From NCBI RefSeq assembly GCF_036090055.1, contig NZ_CP107970.1, positions 1,738,501 to 1,802,500 on the forward strand: 64,000 nucleotides of DNA. Reading direction: 5' to 3'. Under the pieces are notes generated by a model. The model made no database searches. It was given only the letters and a program-made list of their open reading frames with translations, and was not told where the DNA came from. The position numbers and the translations under genes are program-made. The DNA comes from Nocardioides sp. NBC_00368. Lineage in GTDB: Bacteria > Actinomycetota > Actinomycetes > Propionibacteriales > Nocardioidaceae. Of this stretch, positions 15,844 to 24,172 are shown in pieces. The stretch's first letter is position 1. Every line of letters begins with the position of its first letter.

Positions 15844-17334
15844 TCAGCCGACCCAGGGGTGCGGGGCCTCGTCGAGCCCCCAGTAGAGGCTCTTCTGGCG
15901 CGTGTACTCCGCGATGCCGCGACGGCCCTTCTCGGTGCCGAGGCCGCTCTCCTTCATCCCGCTGAACGGGGTGGAGATGCTGAACTGCTTGTAGGTGTTG
16001 ATCCACACCGTGCCCGCGTCGATCCGGCGGGCCACCCGCCACGCGGTGCGGTAGTCACGGGTCCACAGGCCGCACGCCAGCCCGTACACGGAATCGTTGG
16101 CGCGTGCGACGAGGTCGTCCTCGTCGTCATAGGTGAGCACCGAGAGGACCGGGCCGAAGATCTCCTCCTGGCAGGTCGGAGAGGAGTTGTCCAGGCCGGC
16201 GATGACCGTCGGCAGGTAGTAGGCACCGGCGGCGTACGCGTCGCCCTCGGGCACCGCACCGCCGACCAGCACCTCCCCGCCGAGCGCGCGGGCGCGCTCG
16301 ACATGGCCGGCGACGCTGTCGCGGTGCCGGTGATGGACCAGTGGTGCGACCCGGGTGGCGGGGTCGAGCCCGTGGCCGACGCGCAGCCGCGCGACCGCCT
16401 TGACCAGGCGCTCGAGGAACTCCTCGGCCCGAGCAGAGGGCAGGAAGAGCCGGGAGCCGGCGATGCAGCTCTGCCCGGAGCTGGAGTAGATACCGAACAG
16501 GATCCCCGCGATCGCGGCCTCGATGTCGGCGTCCTCGAAGACGATGGTCGGCGACTTGCCGCCGAGTTCGAGCGTGACGGGCATCAGCTTGTCGGCGGCG
16601 GCGTGGGCGATGAGGCGGCCGGTCGTCGTCCCTCCGGTGAAGGAGACCTTGCCGACGCCGGGATGGCGCACGATCGCGTCACCGACGACCGAACCCCGAC
16701 CGGGCAGCACGGAGACGAGGCCGGAGGGCAGCCCGGACTCGGTGATGATGTGACCCAGGGCGAGCGAGACCAACGGCGTCCACTCGGCCGGCTTGAGCAG
16801 CACGGCGTTGCCGGCGGCGAGGGCGGGCGCGATCTTCTGGGCGTCGCTGGCGATCGGCGAGTTCCAGGGCGTGATCGCTCCGACGACCCCGATCGGCTCG
16901 TGGACGCTCATCGTGAGCGAGCTCCCCCGTGGTGCGGTCAGCTCCTCGTCGAAGGTCTCCAGCGCGGCAGCCACATAGCGGAAGGTGCCGGCGGCACTGG
17001 CGACCAGCGCCGAGGTCTCGGTCAGCGTCTTGCCGGTATCCCGGGTCTGCAGCCGGGCGAGACGCTCGGCCGAGTCCTCGATCCCGTCGGCGATCCGGTG
17101 CAGGTGACGCGCCCGCTCGTGCGGGAGCCGCCTGGCCCACACCGCGGCAGCCTCGGCCCCGCGGGTGACCGCCTCGTCGACGTCGGCCTCGGCGGCGTGG
17201 TGCACCGTCGTGATCACGCTGCCGTCGGCGGGGTCGATGCTCTTCGACCCCGGTCCGCCGCCGCGACGCCACTCCCCCGCGATCAGGATCTCGTCGGCCG
17301 GGACGACCACGTCCGCCAGGTCCACAGCACTCAC
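15844..17334 (-). CDS. NAD(P)-dependent aldehyde dehydrogenase
   Basis: A 496-residue aldehyde dehydrogenase of the betaine/hydroxymuconic-semialdehyde type. Seen: PWNSPIASDAQKIAPALAAG, cofactor loop VSFTGGTTTGR, general base Glu in TLELGGKSP and nucleophile Cys in SSGQSCIAGSRLF. The GTG at 17334 overlaps the stop of the MFS gene (GTGA). It could oxidise the ring-cleavage semialdehyde or an aldehyde made by the ThDP enzyme. The operon shares its operator pattern with the dioxygenase operon that starts about 100 bases downstream. Confidence 0.92.
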   Translation of the reverse strand: MSAVDLADVVVPADEILIAGEWRRGGGPGSKSIDPADGSVITTVHHAAEADVDEAVTRGAEAAAVWARRLPHERARHLHRIADGIEDSAERLARLQTRDTGKTLTETSALVASAAGTFRYVAAALETFDEELTAPRGSSLTMSVHEPIGVVGAITPWNSPIASDAQKIAPALAAGNAVLLKPAEWTPLVSLALGHIITESGLPSGLVSVLPGRGSVVGDAIVRHPGVGKVSFTGGTTTGRLIAHAAADKLMPVTLELGGKSPTIVFEDADIEAAIAGILFGIYSSSGQSCIAGSRLFLPSARAEEFLERLVKAVARLRVGHGLDPATRVAPLVHHRHRDSVAGHVERARALGGEVLVGGAVPEGDAYAAGAYYLPTVIAGLDNSSPTCQEEIFGPVLSVLTYDDEDDLVARANDSVYGLACGLWTRDYRTAWRVARRIDAGTVWINTYKQFSISTPFSGMKESGLGTEKGRRGIAEYTRQKSLYWGLDEAPHPWVG

Positions 17335-18707
17335 TGGGAGATCTCCTCCAACGTACGCTCCCGCGTCTCGACCGCGAACACGACCGTGGTGAGCGCGCCG
17401 ACGACAGCGACCGCACCCATCACGACGAACACGTCGGCGATCGAGAACCCGCGGCCGATCAGGCCGCCGACGACCAGCGGGCCGACGATGATGCCGAGCC
17501 GGCCGAATGCTCCGCCGACACTGACGCCCAGCGCCCGCATCCGGGTCGGGTAGAGCTCTGCGGTGTAGACGTAGAGCGCGAGGTTGACCGCGAAGATGCA
17601 CATCGCCGAGGCCGCCGACCAGACCAGCACGGTGCCTGCACTGGTCGCTCCGGTCGAGGCGAGCACGAACAGGGTGGCCGCGCTACCCAGCATCGCGACC
17701 GTGATCGCCACTCGGCGCCCGACGATGTCGATGGTCAACGCGATGACGACGCAGCCGAGGATGCCGGCGACGCTGGTGGCGACGCTGTAGCGCAGTGCGG
17801 TGTCGACGTCGAGATGGAAGACCCGGCCGTAGATGGTGGGCAGCCAGGCAGCGATGCCATAGTTGACGAAGTACGCCGTGAGCCAGGCCGTCGCCAGCAT
17901 CAGCGTGCGCCGCAGGTAGACGCCCTGGAACAGCTCCGAGAGACGGGCCCGGCCCTGCCGGACCGCCGGCGCCGCGCCGATCGCGGGGGCGGGCAGCTCC
18001 CCCTTCTGCGCGGCGACCTCCGCCTCGATCCGGCGCGTCGCCTGGTCGGCCTCGTCCAGTCGACCGCGTGCGGCGAGCCAGCGGGGCGACTCGGGGACGC
18101 GACGCATGAACGGCACCAAGATCAGCGGGATGGCGCCCAGCGCGAACAGCCAGCGCCACCCGAAGGCAGGAACGACCCAGGCCGCCACCAGCGCCGAGGC
18201 CACCAGGCCGGCGGGGAAGATCAGCTCGTAGAGCAGCACGAAGCGACCGCGGCGGTGGGCGCGGGTGATCTCGCCGATGTACGTCGCCGCGACCGGGACC
18301 TCCGCACCGAGGCCGAAGCCCTGGACGAACCGGAGCACCAGGAAGATCCAGAGCGTGGAGGTACCTGCCATCAGCAGGCTCATGACCGCGTACAGCACCA
18401 GCGACCCGATGAGGACCGGGACTCGGCCGACCCTGTCGGCCAACCAGCCACCGGCCAGCGCGCCGAGCAGCATCCCGATGCCGCCGATGGCGATTGTCCA
18501 GGCGATCATGCCGGGATCGAGTCCGAAGAACGGGATGAGCACCGGCAGCGCGTAGGCGATCATCAGCTGGTCGAAACCGTCGAAGAAGGTGGCCACGCCG
18601 ACCAGAACGCGGGTCTTGACGTGCCAGCGCGAGAGCGGAAGTCGCTCGAGCCTGGCACTGATCTGCTCCGCCGTGACAGCCGGCGGCACCGGGGTGATGT
18701 TGACCAT
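17331..18707 (-). CDS. MFS transporter, aromatic acid:H+ symporter-like
   Basis: A 458-residue major facilitator protein with 12 predicted membrane segments. The TM1 motif FFDGFDQLMIAYALP is typical of the metabolite:H+ symporter (AAHS/sugar-porter) branch. GGWLADRVGRVPVLIG marks the loop 2-3 signature, and a central hydrophilic loop (about 215-265) separates the halves. It is the first gene of the ALDH operon and divergent from the MarR gene. Context indicates import of the aromatic acid degraded by this locus; the substrate is not identifiable. Confidence 0.9.
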   Translation of the reverse strand: MVNITPVPPAVTAEQISARLERLPLSRWHVKTRVLVGVATFFDGFDQLMIAYALPVLIPFFGLDPGMIAWTIAIGGIGMLLGALAGGWLADRVGRVPVLIGSLVLYAVMSLLMAGTSTLWIFLVLRFVQGFGLGAEVPVAATYIGEITRAHRRGRFVLLYELIFPAGLVASALVAAWVVPAFGWRWLFALGAIPLILVPFMRRVPESPRWLAARGRLDEADQATRRIEAEVAAQKGELPAPAIGAAPAVRQGRARLSELFQGVYLRRTLMLATAWLTAYFVNYGIAAWLPTIYGRVFHLDVDTALRYSVATSVAGILGCVVIALTIDIVGRRVAITVAMLGSAATLFVLASTGATSAGTVLVWSAASAMCIFAVNLALYVYTAELYPTRMRALGVSVGGAFGRLGIIVGPLVVGGLIGRGFSIADVFVVMGAVAVVGALTTVVFAVETRERTLEEISQ

Positions 18708-18750
18708 GTGAGGGGAACTTTCGGTTCACAGCACTCGACAGGCATAATTG

Positions 18751-18777
18751 CTAAGTGCTTAATCGTTAAGTCCTAAG
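18751..18777. promoter_or_regulatory. MarR-type operator, copy 2 (marR/MFS intergenic)
   Basis: CTAAG-N2-CTTAA-N3-TTAA-N3-CTAAG in the divergent region between the MFS and MarR genes, matching the reverse complement of 15751-15777. The 10-mer TAAGTGCTTA (18752-18761) is found exactly at 15767-15776. It could control both divergent promoters. Confidence 0.6.
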
Positions 18778-18865
18778 AGTGTGCGGTGGATCACGATCCG
18801 CCGTCAACCCCCTTCGTGTTAACTTCCTGTCTCGCCGAGCCCGAGCCGACTCGTACACTGCGACC

Positions 18866-19426
18866 ATGAGTCACACCGGATCCGGCGTCAATCAGCCCTC
18901 GGGCGGCGATGACGCGGTCGACGCGATCGTCTCCCAGTGGACACACGAGCGCCCCGACCTCGACCCCTCTCCCATCGCGCTGTTCGGGAGGGTCCACCGG
19001 ATCTACCTGCGCTACCAGTCGGTCCTGACCCAGGTCTTCGGCCGTCACGACCTCAACTCCGCCTCGTTCGACGTCCTGGCCGCACTGCGCCGCGCGGGCG
19101 CGCCCTACCGCAAGGCCGGTCGCGATCTCGCGAGCGGCTCGCTGCTCTCCTCGGCGGGCGTGACCTTCCGGCTCGACCGCCTGGAGGCGGCCGGGCTCAT
19201 CACCCGCCAGCGCGACGCCGAGGACCGGCGCGTCGTCTACTCCCAGCTCACCGACAAGGGCCTCGAGCTGATCAATCGCGCCATCGAGGACCACCTGCGT
19301 GCGGAGAACGCCCTGCTCCACCACCTCACCCGGGAGGAGCGCGACGAGCTCGCCCGGCTGCTCAGCAAGCTCGAGCGCTCCATCATCGAGGCCGACTTCG
19401 ACGCCGACGGCGAGGTCGCCTCCTGA
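18866..19426 (+). CDS. MarR-family transcriptional regulator
   Basis: A 186-residue MarR protein. The winged helix spans about 55-120, with SAGVTFRLDRLEAAGLITRQ (recognition region) and the wing DAEDRRVVYSQLT. Helices before and after form the dimer interface. It is divergent from the MFS-ALDH operon and is the obvious local repressor for the aromatic genes, since two matching operator-like sites flank its targets. The ATG at 18866 is preferred over earlier in-frame starts because TACACT (18854-18859) lies exactly 6 bases before it, implying a leaderless mRNA. The ligand is probably an aromatic acid or its CoA ester (inferred). Confidence 0.92.
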   Translation: MSHTGSGVNQPSGGDDAVDAIVSQWTHERPDLDPSPIALFGRVHRIYLRYQSVLTQVFGRHDLNSASFDVLAALRRAGAPYRKAGRDLASGSLLSSAGVTFRLDRLEAAGLITRQRDAEDRRVVYSQLTDKGLELINRAIEDHLRAENALLHHLTREERDELARLLSKLERSIIEADFDADGEVAS

Positions 19427-19431
19427 GACAT

Positions 19432-19487
19432 CGACTACGGCCCGGGACCGCGCGGCGAGGAGCCACGCGGCCGCCGGGCCGCAGTCG
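19432..19487. terminator. Bidirectional terminator between marR and DJ-1 genes
   Basis: A 14-bp stem with one mismatch (19432-19445 with 19474-19487; CGACTACGGCCCGG/CCGGGCCGCAGTCG) encloses a second stem (CCGCGCGG/CCACGCGG). It sits between convergent genes. Confidence 0.6.
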
Positions 19488-19501
19488 TCGTGAAGGTGTG
19501 A

Positions 19502-20197
19502 TCAGCCGAGCCGCTCCAGGAGCGCCTTCGCGGTCGAGACGCTCGACTGCGGGTTCTGGCCGGTGATCAGGGTGCCGTCGACGACGACGGTGTCGCTCCA
19601 CGGCTCACCGGTCTCGACGATGCCGCCGGCAGCGCGCATCCGCTGCTCCACGGAGAACGGGATGCTGTCGCCGTAGCCGCCCTGCTGCTCCTCGGTGTCG
19701 GTGAACCCTGTCATCCGGCGCCCGCCGAAGAGCCAGCCGCCCTCCCCCGTGGCGGCCAGGAGACCGGCGACGCCGTGGCACAGCGCCACGACCGGGCGGC
19801 CGGCGGAGTCGGTGGCGGTCAGGATCGCGGCGAGCGCTGGGTCCTCGACCAGGTCCGCCATCGGGGCGTGGCCGCCGGGGATGTAGACGGCGTCGTACGC
19901 CGACGAGTCGATGTCGGCGAGCGAGAGCGGGTTCGCCAGCTGCTCCTCGAGGGTGGCGAGGTAGGCACGGAAGCGCTCGGCGTCCTCGGGCTGGACGCCG
20001 CCCTGCTCGCTGAGCGAGAGCGCGTCGACGGTGGGCTTTTGGCCGCCCGGAGTGGCGATGTCGATCTCGACGCCGGCTCCGGCGAGCGTCTCGTGGGAGG
20101 CGGCGACCTCCTCGGCCCAGTAGCCGGTCGGGTGCTCGCTGCCGTCGGCGAGGACGAGGGTGTCGGCCGCCGAGACGACCATCAGTACGCGTGTCAC
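19502..20197 (-). CDS. DJ-1/PfpI family protein (Hsp31/glyoxalase III-like)
   Basis: A 231-residue class I glutamine-amidotransferase-fold protein. It has the long form typical of Hsp31-like members (YIPGGHAPMADL and nucleophile elbow VALCHGVAGLL with the reactive Cys). Such proteins detoxify methylglyoxal or act as stress chaperones; the exact activity is uncertain. The GTG at 20197 is chosen because GGAGGAA precedes it at good spacing. It is divergent from a LysR gene, which probably regulates it. Confidence 0.87.
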   Translation of the reverse strand: MTRVLMVVSAADTLVLADGSEHPTGYWAEEVAASHETLAGAGVEIDIATPGGQKPTVDALSLSEQGGVQPEDAERFRAYLATLEEQLANPLSLADIDSSAYDAVYIPGGHAPMADLVEDPALAAILTATDSAGRPVVALCHGVAGLLAATGEGGWLFGGRRMTGFTDTEEQQGGYGDSIPFSVEQRMRAAGGIVETGEPWSDTVVVDGTLITGQNPQSSVSTAKALLERLG

Positions 20198-20275
20198 GAG
20201 TTGTTCCTCCAAGTTGTGGTTTGGTGATGACCTAACGACGACTCTGCTCCGCCTCACTCCCGACGCCAGCCGGGA

Positions 20276-20297
20276 GGTCATAATGATTTCTATGACC
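20276..20297. promoter_or_regulatory. Perfect dyad GGTCATA-N8-TATGACC over the LysR start
   Basis: GGTCATA (20276-20282) and TATGACC (20291-20297) enclose the LysR ATG at 20283. They contain the T-N11-A pattern of LysR sites, and a further ATGACC half-site lies at 20227-20232. This probably serves autoregulation; not proven. Confidence 0.45.
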
Positions 20298-21185
20298 TCG
20301 CTCGATCTCTGGGAAGCGTTCGCGCACGCCTACCGGGAGCGCTCGATCAGCGCCGCGGCGCGTCGGCTCGACCTCTCCCAGCCGGCGGTGACCGCCCGGA
20401 TCCGCAAGCTCGAACACGAGCTCGGCGAGACCCTCTTCGAGCGCTCGCGGACCGGACTGGTGCCGACGGAGCGGGCCGACGCTCTCGCCGCCCGGATCAC
20501 CCCGCTGGTCGACCAGCTCCGCAGCGCCGTCGGCACGGAGCCCCCGATCGGCCCCGCGAGCGTCCGGATCGGCGGCGCGGCCGACGTGATGGCTGCCCGG
20601 ATCGTGCCCGCGCTGGCGCCTCTGGTGCGCGACGGGCTCGACGTGTCGGTGGCCACCGGCCTCGCCCAGGATCTCCTCGACGACCTCGCCTGCGAACGTC
20701 TCGACCTCGTCGTCTCCTCCGTACGCCCCGGCGACGAGCGGCTGCGGTCGACCGCACTTGTCGATGAGGAGTTCCTGCTGGTCGCGGCCCCGGCGATCGC
20801 GGCGCGGATCGATCCCACCGAGCTGGCGCAGGACCCGGTGCGCGCACTCGCCGCGGTCCCGCTGGCGGCCTACTCCCCCGACCTCCCGATCATCAGGCGC
20901 TACTGGCTCACCGAGTTCGACGAGCGCCCCACCAACCGCACCGCGCTCGTCCTCCCCGACCTGCGCGGCATCCTCCGCGCCGTCGTCGCCGGGGTCGGCG
21001 CCTCGGTCCTGCCCCGCTACCTGGTCGACGGAGCACTCGCCGACGGCACTGTCGTACGTCTCCACGAACCCAGGCTCGGTCCGCTCAACACCCTCTGGCT
21101 CGTCACCGGGACCAGTCCGTCACCGGCCATCGTCCACGTCTGCCGACATCTGGGCGCCGAAGCCGCCGGATGGGCGAGCACCTGA
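20283..21185 (+). CDS. LysR-family transcriptional regulator
   Basis: A 300-residue LysR regulator: N-terminal winged helix (about 5-65, RSISAAARRLDLSQPAVTAR) and a two-lobed effector domain (about 90-295). GGAGG lies 5 bases before the ATG at 20283, which is preferred over the in-frame ATG at 20292. It is divergent from the DJ-1/PfpI gene and most likely controls it. The start codon lies inside a perfect inverted repeat, consistent with autorepression. The effector is unknown. Confidence 0.9.
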   Translation: MISMTSLDLWEAFAHAYRERSISAAARRLDLSQPAVTARIRKLEHELGETLFERSRTGLVPTERADALAARITPLVDQLRSAVGTEPPIGPASVRIGGAADVMAARIVPALAPLVRDGLDVSVATGLAQDLLDDLACERLDLVVSSVRPGDERLRSTALVDEEFLLVAAPAIAARIDPTELAQDPVRALAAVPLAAYSPDLPIIRRYWLTEFDERPTNRTALVLPDLRGILRAVVAGVGASVLPRYLVDGALADGTVVRLHEPRLGPLNTLWLVTGTSPSPAIVHVCRHLGAEAAGWAST

Positions 21186-21210
21186 CCGCATTCCTGAAAG
21201 AATCGGCCCT

Positions 21211-22029
21211 GTGAACGTACTCATCAGCGCCGACGAGCTCGCCACCGAGCTCGCCTCCGACCGGCCCCCGGTCCTCCTCGACGTACGCTGGCAGCTCGGC
21301 GGCCCGCCCGGACACGAGTCCTACCTCGAGGGCCACATCCCCGGCGCGGTCTACGTCGACCTTGACACCGAGCTGGCCCGGCACGGCGAGCCCACCGATG
21401 GACGCCACCCGCTGCCGGAGCTCGCCGACCTGCAGGCGGCCGCTCGCCGCTGGGGCATCTCCGAGGGCGACAGCGTGGTCGCCTACGACGCCGTCGGCAA
21501 CACCTCGGCCGCCCGCGCCTGGTGGCTGCTGCGCTGGGCGGGCATTGCCGACGTACGTCTCCTCGACGGCGCACTCGGCGCCTGGACCTCCGCGGGCCAC
21601 CCGCTGACCACCGCCGACGTGGTGCCCGATCCCGGCACGGTGACACTCACTGCCGGACACCTGCCCGTGCTGCCGTTCGAGCACGTCGAGGCGTACCAGG
21701 GTGTTCTGCTCGACGCCCGCGCCGCAGAGCGCTACCGCGGCGAGGTCGAGCCGGTCGACCCGAAGGCCGGGCACATCCCCGGCGCCCTCTCCGCGCCCAC
21801 CGTCGACAACCTGGCCGCCGACGGTCGCTTCCTGCCCGCGAAGGAGCTCCGCGCCCGCTTCGACGCCCTCGGGGTCGAGGCCGGTGCCCCCGTGGCCGCC
21901 TATTGCGGCTCGGGCGTCACCGCCGCCCACCAGGTCGCCGCCCTGGCGATCGCCGGCTACGACGCCGCGCTCTTCCCGGGCTCCTGGAGCCAGTGGAGCA
22001 ACCACGACCTCCCGGTCGCGACCGGCTGA
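21211..22029 (+). CDS. Two-domain sulfurtransferase (rhodanese/3-mercaptopyruvate type)
   Basis: A 272-residue tandem rhodanese. The N-terminal, non-catalytic domain (about 1-130) has LLDVRWQLGGPPG and EGHIPGAVYVDLD. The C-terminal domain (about 150-270) has GHIPGALSAP and the active-site loop AYCGSGVTA, with the persulfide-forming Cys. It transfers sulfane sulfur from thiosulfate or 3-mercaptopyruvate; CGSGVTA rather than CRKG suggests the mercaptopyruvate or mixed type. The GTG at 21211 is 25 bases after the LysR stop. Confidence 0.92.
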   Translation: MNVLISADELATELASDRPPVLLDVRWQLGGPPGHESYLEGHIPGAVYVDLDTELARHGEPTDGRHPLPELADLQAAARRWGISEGDSVVAYDAVGNTSAARAWWLLRWAGIADVRLLDGALGAWTSAGHPLTTADVVPDPGTVTLTAGHLPVLPFEHVEAYQGVLLDARAAERYRGEVEPVDPKAGHIPGALSAPTVDNLAADGRFLPAKELRARFDALGVEAGAPVAAYCGSGVTAAHQVAALAIAGYDAALFPGSWSQWSNHDLPVATG

Positions 22030-22049
22030 GCCGTGGCCAACGAACACCC

Positions 22050-22080
22050 TTGACCTCAAGTCAACTTCATCTTTCAGGAT
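22050..22080 (+). promoter_or_regulatory. Long-spacer (19 bp) MerR-type promoter
   Basis: TTGACC (22050-22055), a 19-bp spacer and CAGGAT (22075-22080) with TTGAC-CTCAA-GTCAA inside. A 19-20 bp spacer with a dyad is the hallmark of MerR-activated promoters. It precedes the imine-reductase-like gene; no MerR gene is adjacent. Confidence 0.4.
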
Positions 22081-22112
22081 GGCAGCACACCACGAGAGAT
22101 GGAGTTGAGATC

Positions 22113-22994
22113 ATGACGGACATCAACGACCGACCGGCCGTCACCGTGATCGGGATGGGCAACATGGGATCGGCGGTCGCGCGGGCATATCTCGAGCGCG
22201 GCTATCGGACCACGGTCTGGAACCGGACGGCGGACAAGGCCGAGGCGCTCGCCGAGGCTGGCGCCAAGGTCGCTTCCACCGCGGCGAAGGCGGTGGCGGC
22301 GAGCCCGCTGACGGTCCTCAGCCTGCTGGACAACATCGCGGTCGAGGACGTCCTCGACTCCGTCGGCGCCGCCGCGGCGGGACGCACGCTGGTCAGCCTG
22401 ACCAGCGGCTCACCGGCACAGGCGCGGGCCAACGCGGCCTGGGCGGTCGAGCACGGGGCTGCGTACGTCGACGGGAAGGTCATGGGCGACCCGCCCGACG
22501 TCGGCACGTCCAGGATCTCACTGGCCTTCAGCGGTGACCGGGAGACGTTCGACGCCGTGGAGCCGGCGCTCGCCGAGCTCGGCTCCCTGACCTACCACGG
22601 GCCCGGCGCCGGCTTCGCCGCCGTCGAGTTCAACGCGCAGGTCGCGGTCGGCTACGAGTTCCTGATCGGATTCCTGCACACGCTCAGCCTGGTCGAGGCC
22701 GAGGGCATGGACCTGGAGGCGTTCACCGAACGGGTCGCGGGATCCCTGAACGGCTACGCCGGTCTGCTGCGGTTGATGGCGGGCGCGATCAAGAGCGGGA
22801 CGTACGGCCCCGACCTCGGCTCCCTCGACGTGCAGGCCGCGCTGATGGACGACCTGATCGGGCACCGGGAGTCGACCGGCGTCGAGGCGGTGCGGATGCG
22901 GGAGGTGAAGTCGCTGATGGACCGCCGGATCGCCGAGGGCCACGGCGATCAGGGATTCTCCAGCATGTTCGAACTGCTCCGGCTAGGAGCCTGA
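22113..22994 (+). CDS. NAD(P)-dependent oxidoreductase, imine-reductase / beta-hydroxyacid-dehydrogenase family
   Basis: A 293-residue protein with an N-terminal Rossmann domain (VTVIGMGNMGSAVARAYLER, then VWNRT, indicating NADP preference) and a C-terminal helical domain. The usual catalytic Lys motif of hydroxyacid dehydrogenases (GxxGxGxxxK) is replaced by HGPGAGFAAVEFNAQVAVG, as in imine reductases. It probably reduces a cyclic imine or a small carbonyl; the substrate is unknown. Its 3' end overlaps the convergent VOC gene by 12 bases. Confidence 0.87.
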   Translation: MTDINDRPAVTVIGMGNMGSAVARAYLERGYRTTVWNRTADKAEALAEAGAKVASTAAKAVAASPLTVLSLLDNIAVEDVLDSVGAAAAGRTLVSLTSGSPAQARANAAWAVEHGAAYVDGKVMGDPPDVGTSRISLAFSGDRETFDAVEPALAELGSLTYHGPGAGFAAVEFNAQVAVGYEFLIGFLHTLSLVEAEGMDLEAFTERVAGSLNGYAGLLRLMAGAIKSGTYGPDLGSLDVQAALMDDLIGHRESTGVEAVRMREVKSLMDRRIAEGHGDQGFSSMFELLRLGA

Positions 22995-23399
22995 CGCCTG
23001 CGCCTCCTGGGCTGCCACCTCGGCCTCGGAGCGCAGCACGCAGAACGGGTTGCCCTCGGGATCGGCGAAGATCACCCAGCCGCTCCCGGGGCCGTACTTC
23101 CCGCGGTGGTCGGCGACCAACGTCGCTCCCAGGCCCAGCACGCGCTCCACCTCCTCGTCACGCGTGCCGGTGCGCGGGCGCAGGTCGAGGTGGATCCGCT
23201 TGGCGGGCAGCTCCTCGTCGGGCACCTCGATGAACAGCAGCCGGTGGCCGGTCTCCGGGTCGAGGATCATGCACTCCTCGTGACCGGGGAGGTTCGGGTC
23301 GCCGTCCACGTCGACGTAGCCGAGCAGCTTCTTCCACCACTCCGAGAGCGTGTACGCGTCGTGGCAGTCGATGGTCGTGTGCGAGACGAAGAGGGCCAT
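22983..23399 (-). CDS. VOC-superfamily (glyoxalase-like) protein
   Basis: A 138-residue single VOC protein of the glyoxalase-like kind (start ALFVSHTTIDCHDAYTLSEW, middle RIHLDLRPRTG, end WVIFADPEGNPFCVLRSE). His and Glu at the expected places could bind a metal. Many relatives have no known substrate; bleomycin-type binding or small-molecule isomerisation are options. The ATG at 23399 restores the usual length. It lies downstream of the TetR gene after a hairpin. Confidence 0.82.
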   Translation of the reverse strand: MALFVSHTTIDCHDAYTLSEWWKKLLGYVDVDGDPNLPGHEECMILDPETGHRLLFIEVPDEELPAKRIHLDLRPRTGTRDEEVERVLGLGATLVADHRGKYGPGSGWVIFADPEGNPFCVLRSEAEVAAQEAQASGS

Positions 23400-23408
23400 A
23401 CCCACATC

Positions 23409-23443
23409 GAAACCCACCCGTGGACCTGAGTCCACCGGGTTTC
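23409..23443 (-). terminator. Hairpin downstream of the tetR gene
   Basis: GAAACCC (23409-23415)/GGGTTTC (23437-23443) enclose GTGGAC-CTGA-GTCCAC (23420-23435). Positioned 7 bases after the TetR stop on the minus strand, so a terminator is likely. Confidence 0.5.
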
Positions 23444-23449
23444 GGCGCC

Positions 23450-24172
23450 TCAGACCGGCTCGGCAACCTTCTCGTCGATGAACTGCGGGAGCAGGTCGAT
23501 GGCGATCGGTGCGGCCGCGTCGATCTTCTCCTGCGGCACGTCGCAGATCCGCAGGCAGGTCGCGGCGATGGCCCACGCCTCGCGGCACGGGATCTTGCGG
23601 TCCGGGTCCTCGGTGCGCATGTTGATCACGCCCTCGACCTGCTGGATGAGCAGGTCACCCAGCTGCTTGCGGCTGACCGTCGAGCGCACCGTCTTCGAGG
23701 CGACCTCGCTGGCCAGGTCCGCGTAGTGGGCGGCCAGCTCGGCGTGCTCGTTGCGGAACTCGTCGTAGACCTCGCACTTGGCCACGTCGGGCAGCTGGTA
23801 GAGCATGCCGACGTTGTGCGGCACGTCTGCGAGGGTGCGTACGTCGACGAGGACCAGCAGGTAGAGCGCGGTCTCGAAGTCGAGCGGTGGCACGCGGTTG
23901 AGGATCTTCTCCACCTTGTCCGTGGTCGGACGGACCGACCGGCGGAGCAGCTCGCCGAGGATCTCGTCCTTCCCCGCGAAGTGGTAATAGAGCGATGCCT
24001 GGCGGATGCCGACCATGTCGGCGATCTCGCGAGTAGACGTCGCCGCGAAACCCTGGGAGACGAACAGCCGCGATGCGGCATCCAGGATCTGGTCTCGCGG
24101 TGAGGTCGTACCTGAGTCGGGAACATGCCTAGGGCGGCCGGGCCGAGAACGCCTAGTTGTCATGTTGCCCAT
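23450..24172 (-). CDS. TetR-family transcriptional regulator
   Basis: A 240-residue TetR protein. Its DNA-binding domain (about residues 25-75) reads ILDAASRLFVSQGFAATSTR, then IRQASLYYHFAGKDEIL. The C-terminal ligand domain is unassigned. GGGAG precedes the ATG at 24172; a second ATG lies 9 bases downstream. A perfect 8-bp-arm palindrome 17 bases upstream (24189-24209) is the likely autoregulatory operator. Target genes beyond itself are not obvious; the VOC gene downstream is a candidate. Confidence 0.9.
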   Translation of the reverse strand: MGNMTTRRSRPGRPRHVPDSGTTSPRDQILDAASRLFVSQGFAATSTREIADMVGIRQASLYYHFAGKDEILGELLRRSVRPTTDKVEKILNRVPPLDFETALYLLVLVDVRTLADVPHNVGMLYQLPDVAKCEVYDEFRNEHAELAAHYADLASEVASKTVRSTVSRKQLGDLLIQQVEGVINMRTEDPDRKIPCREAWAIAATCLRICDVPQEKIDAAAPIAIDLLPQFIDEKVAEPV

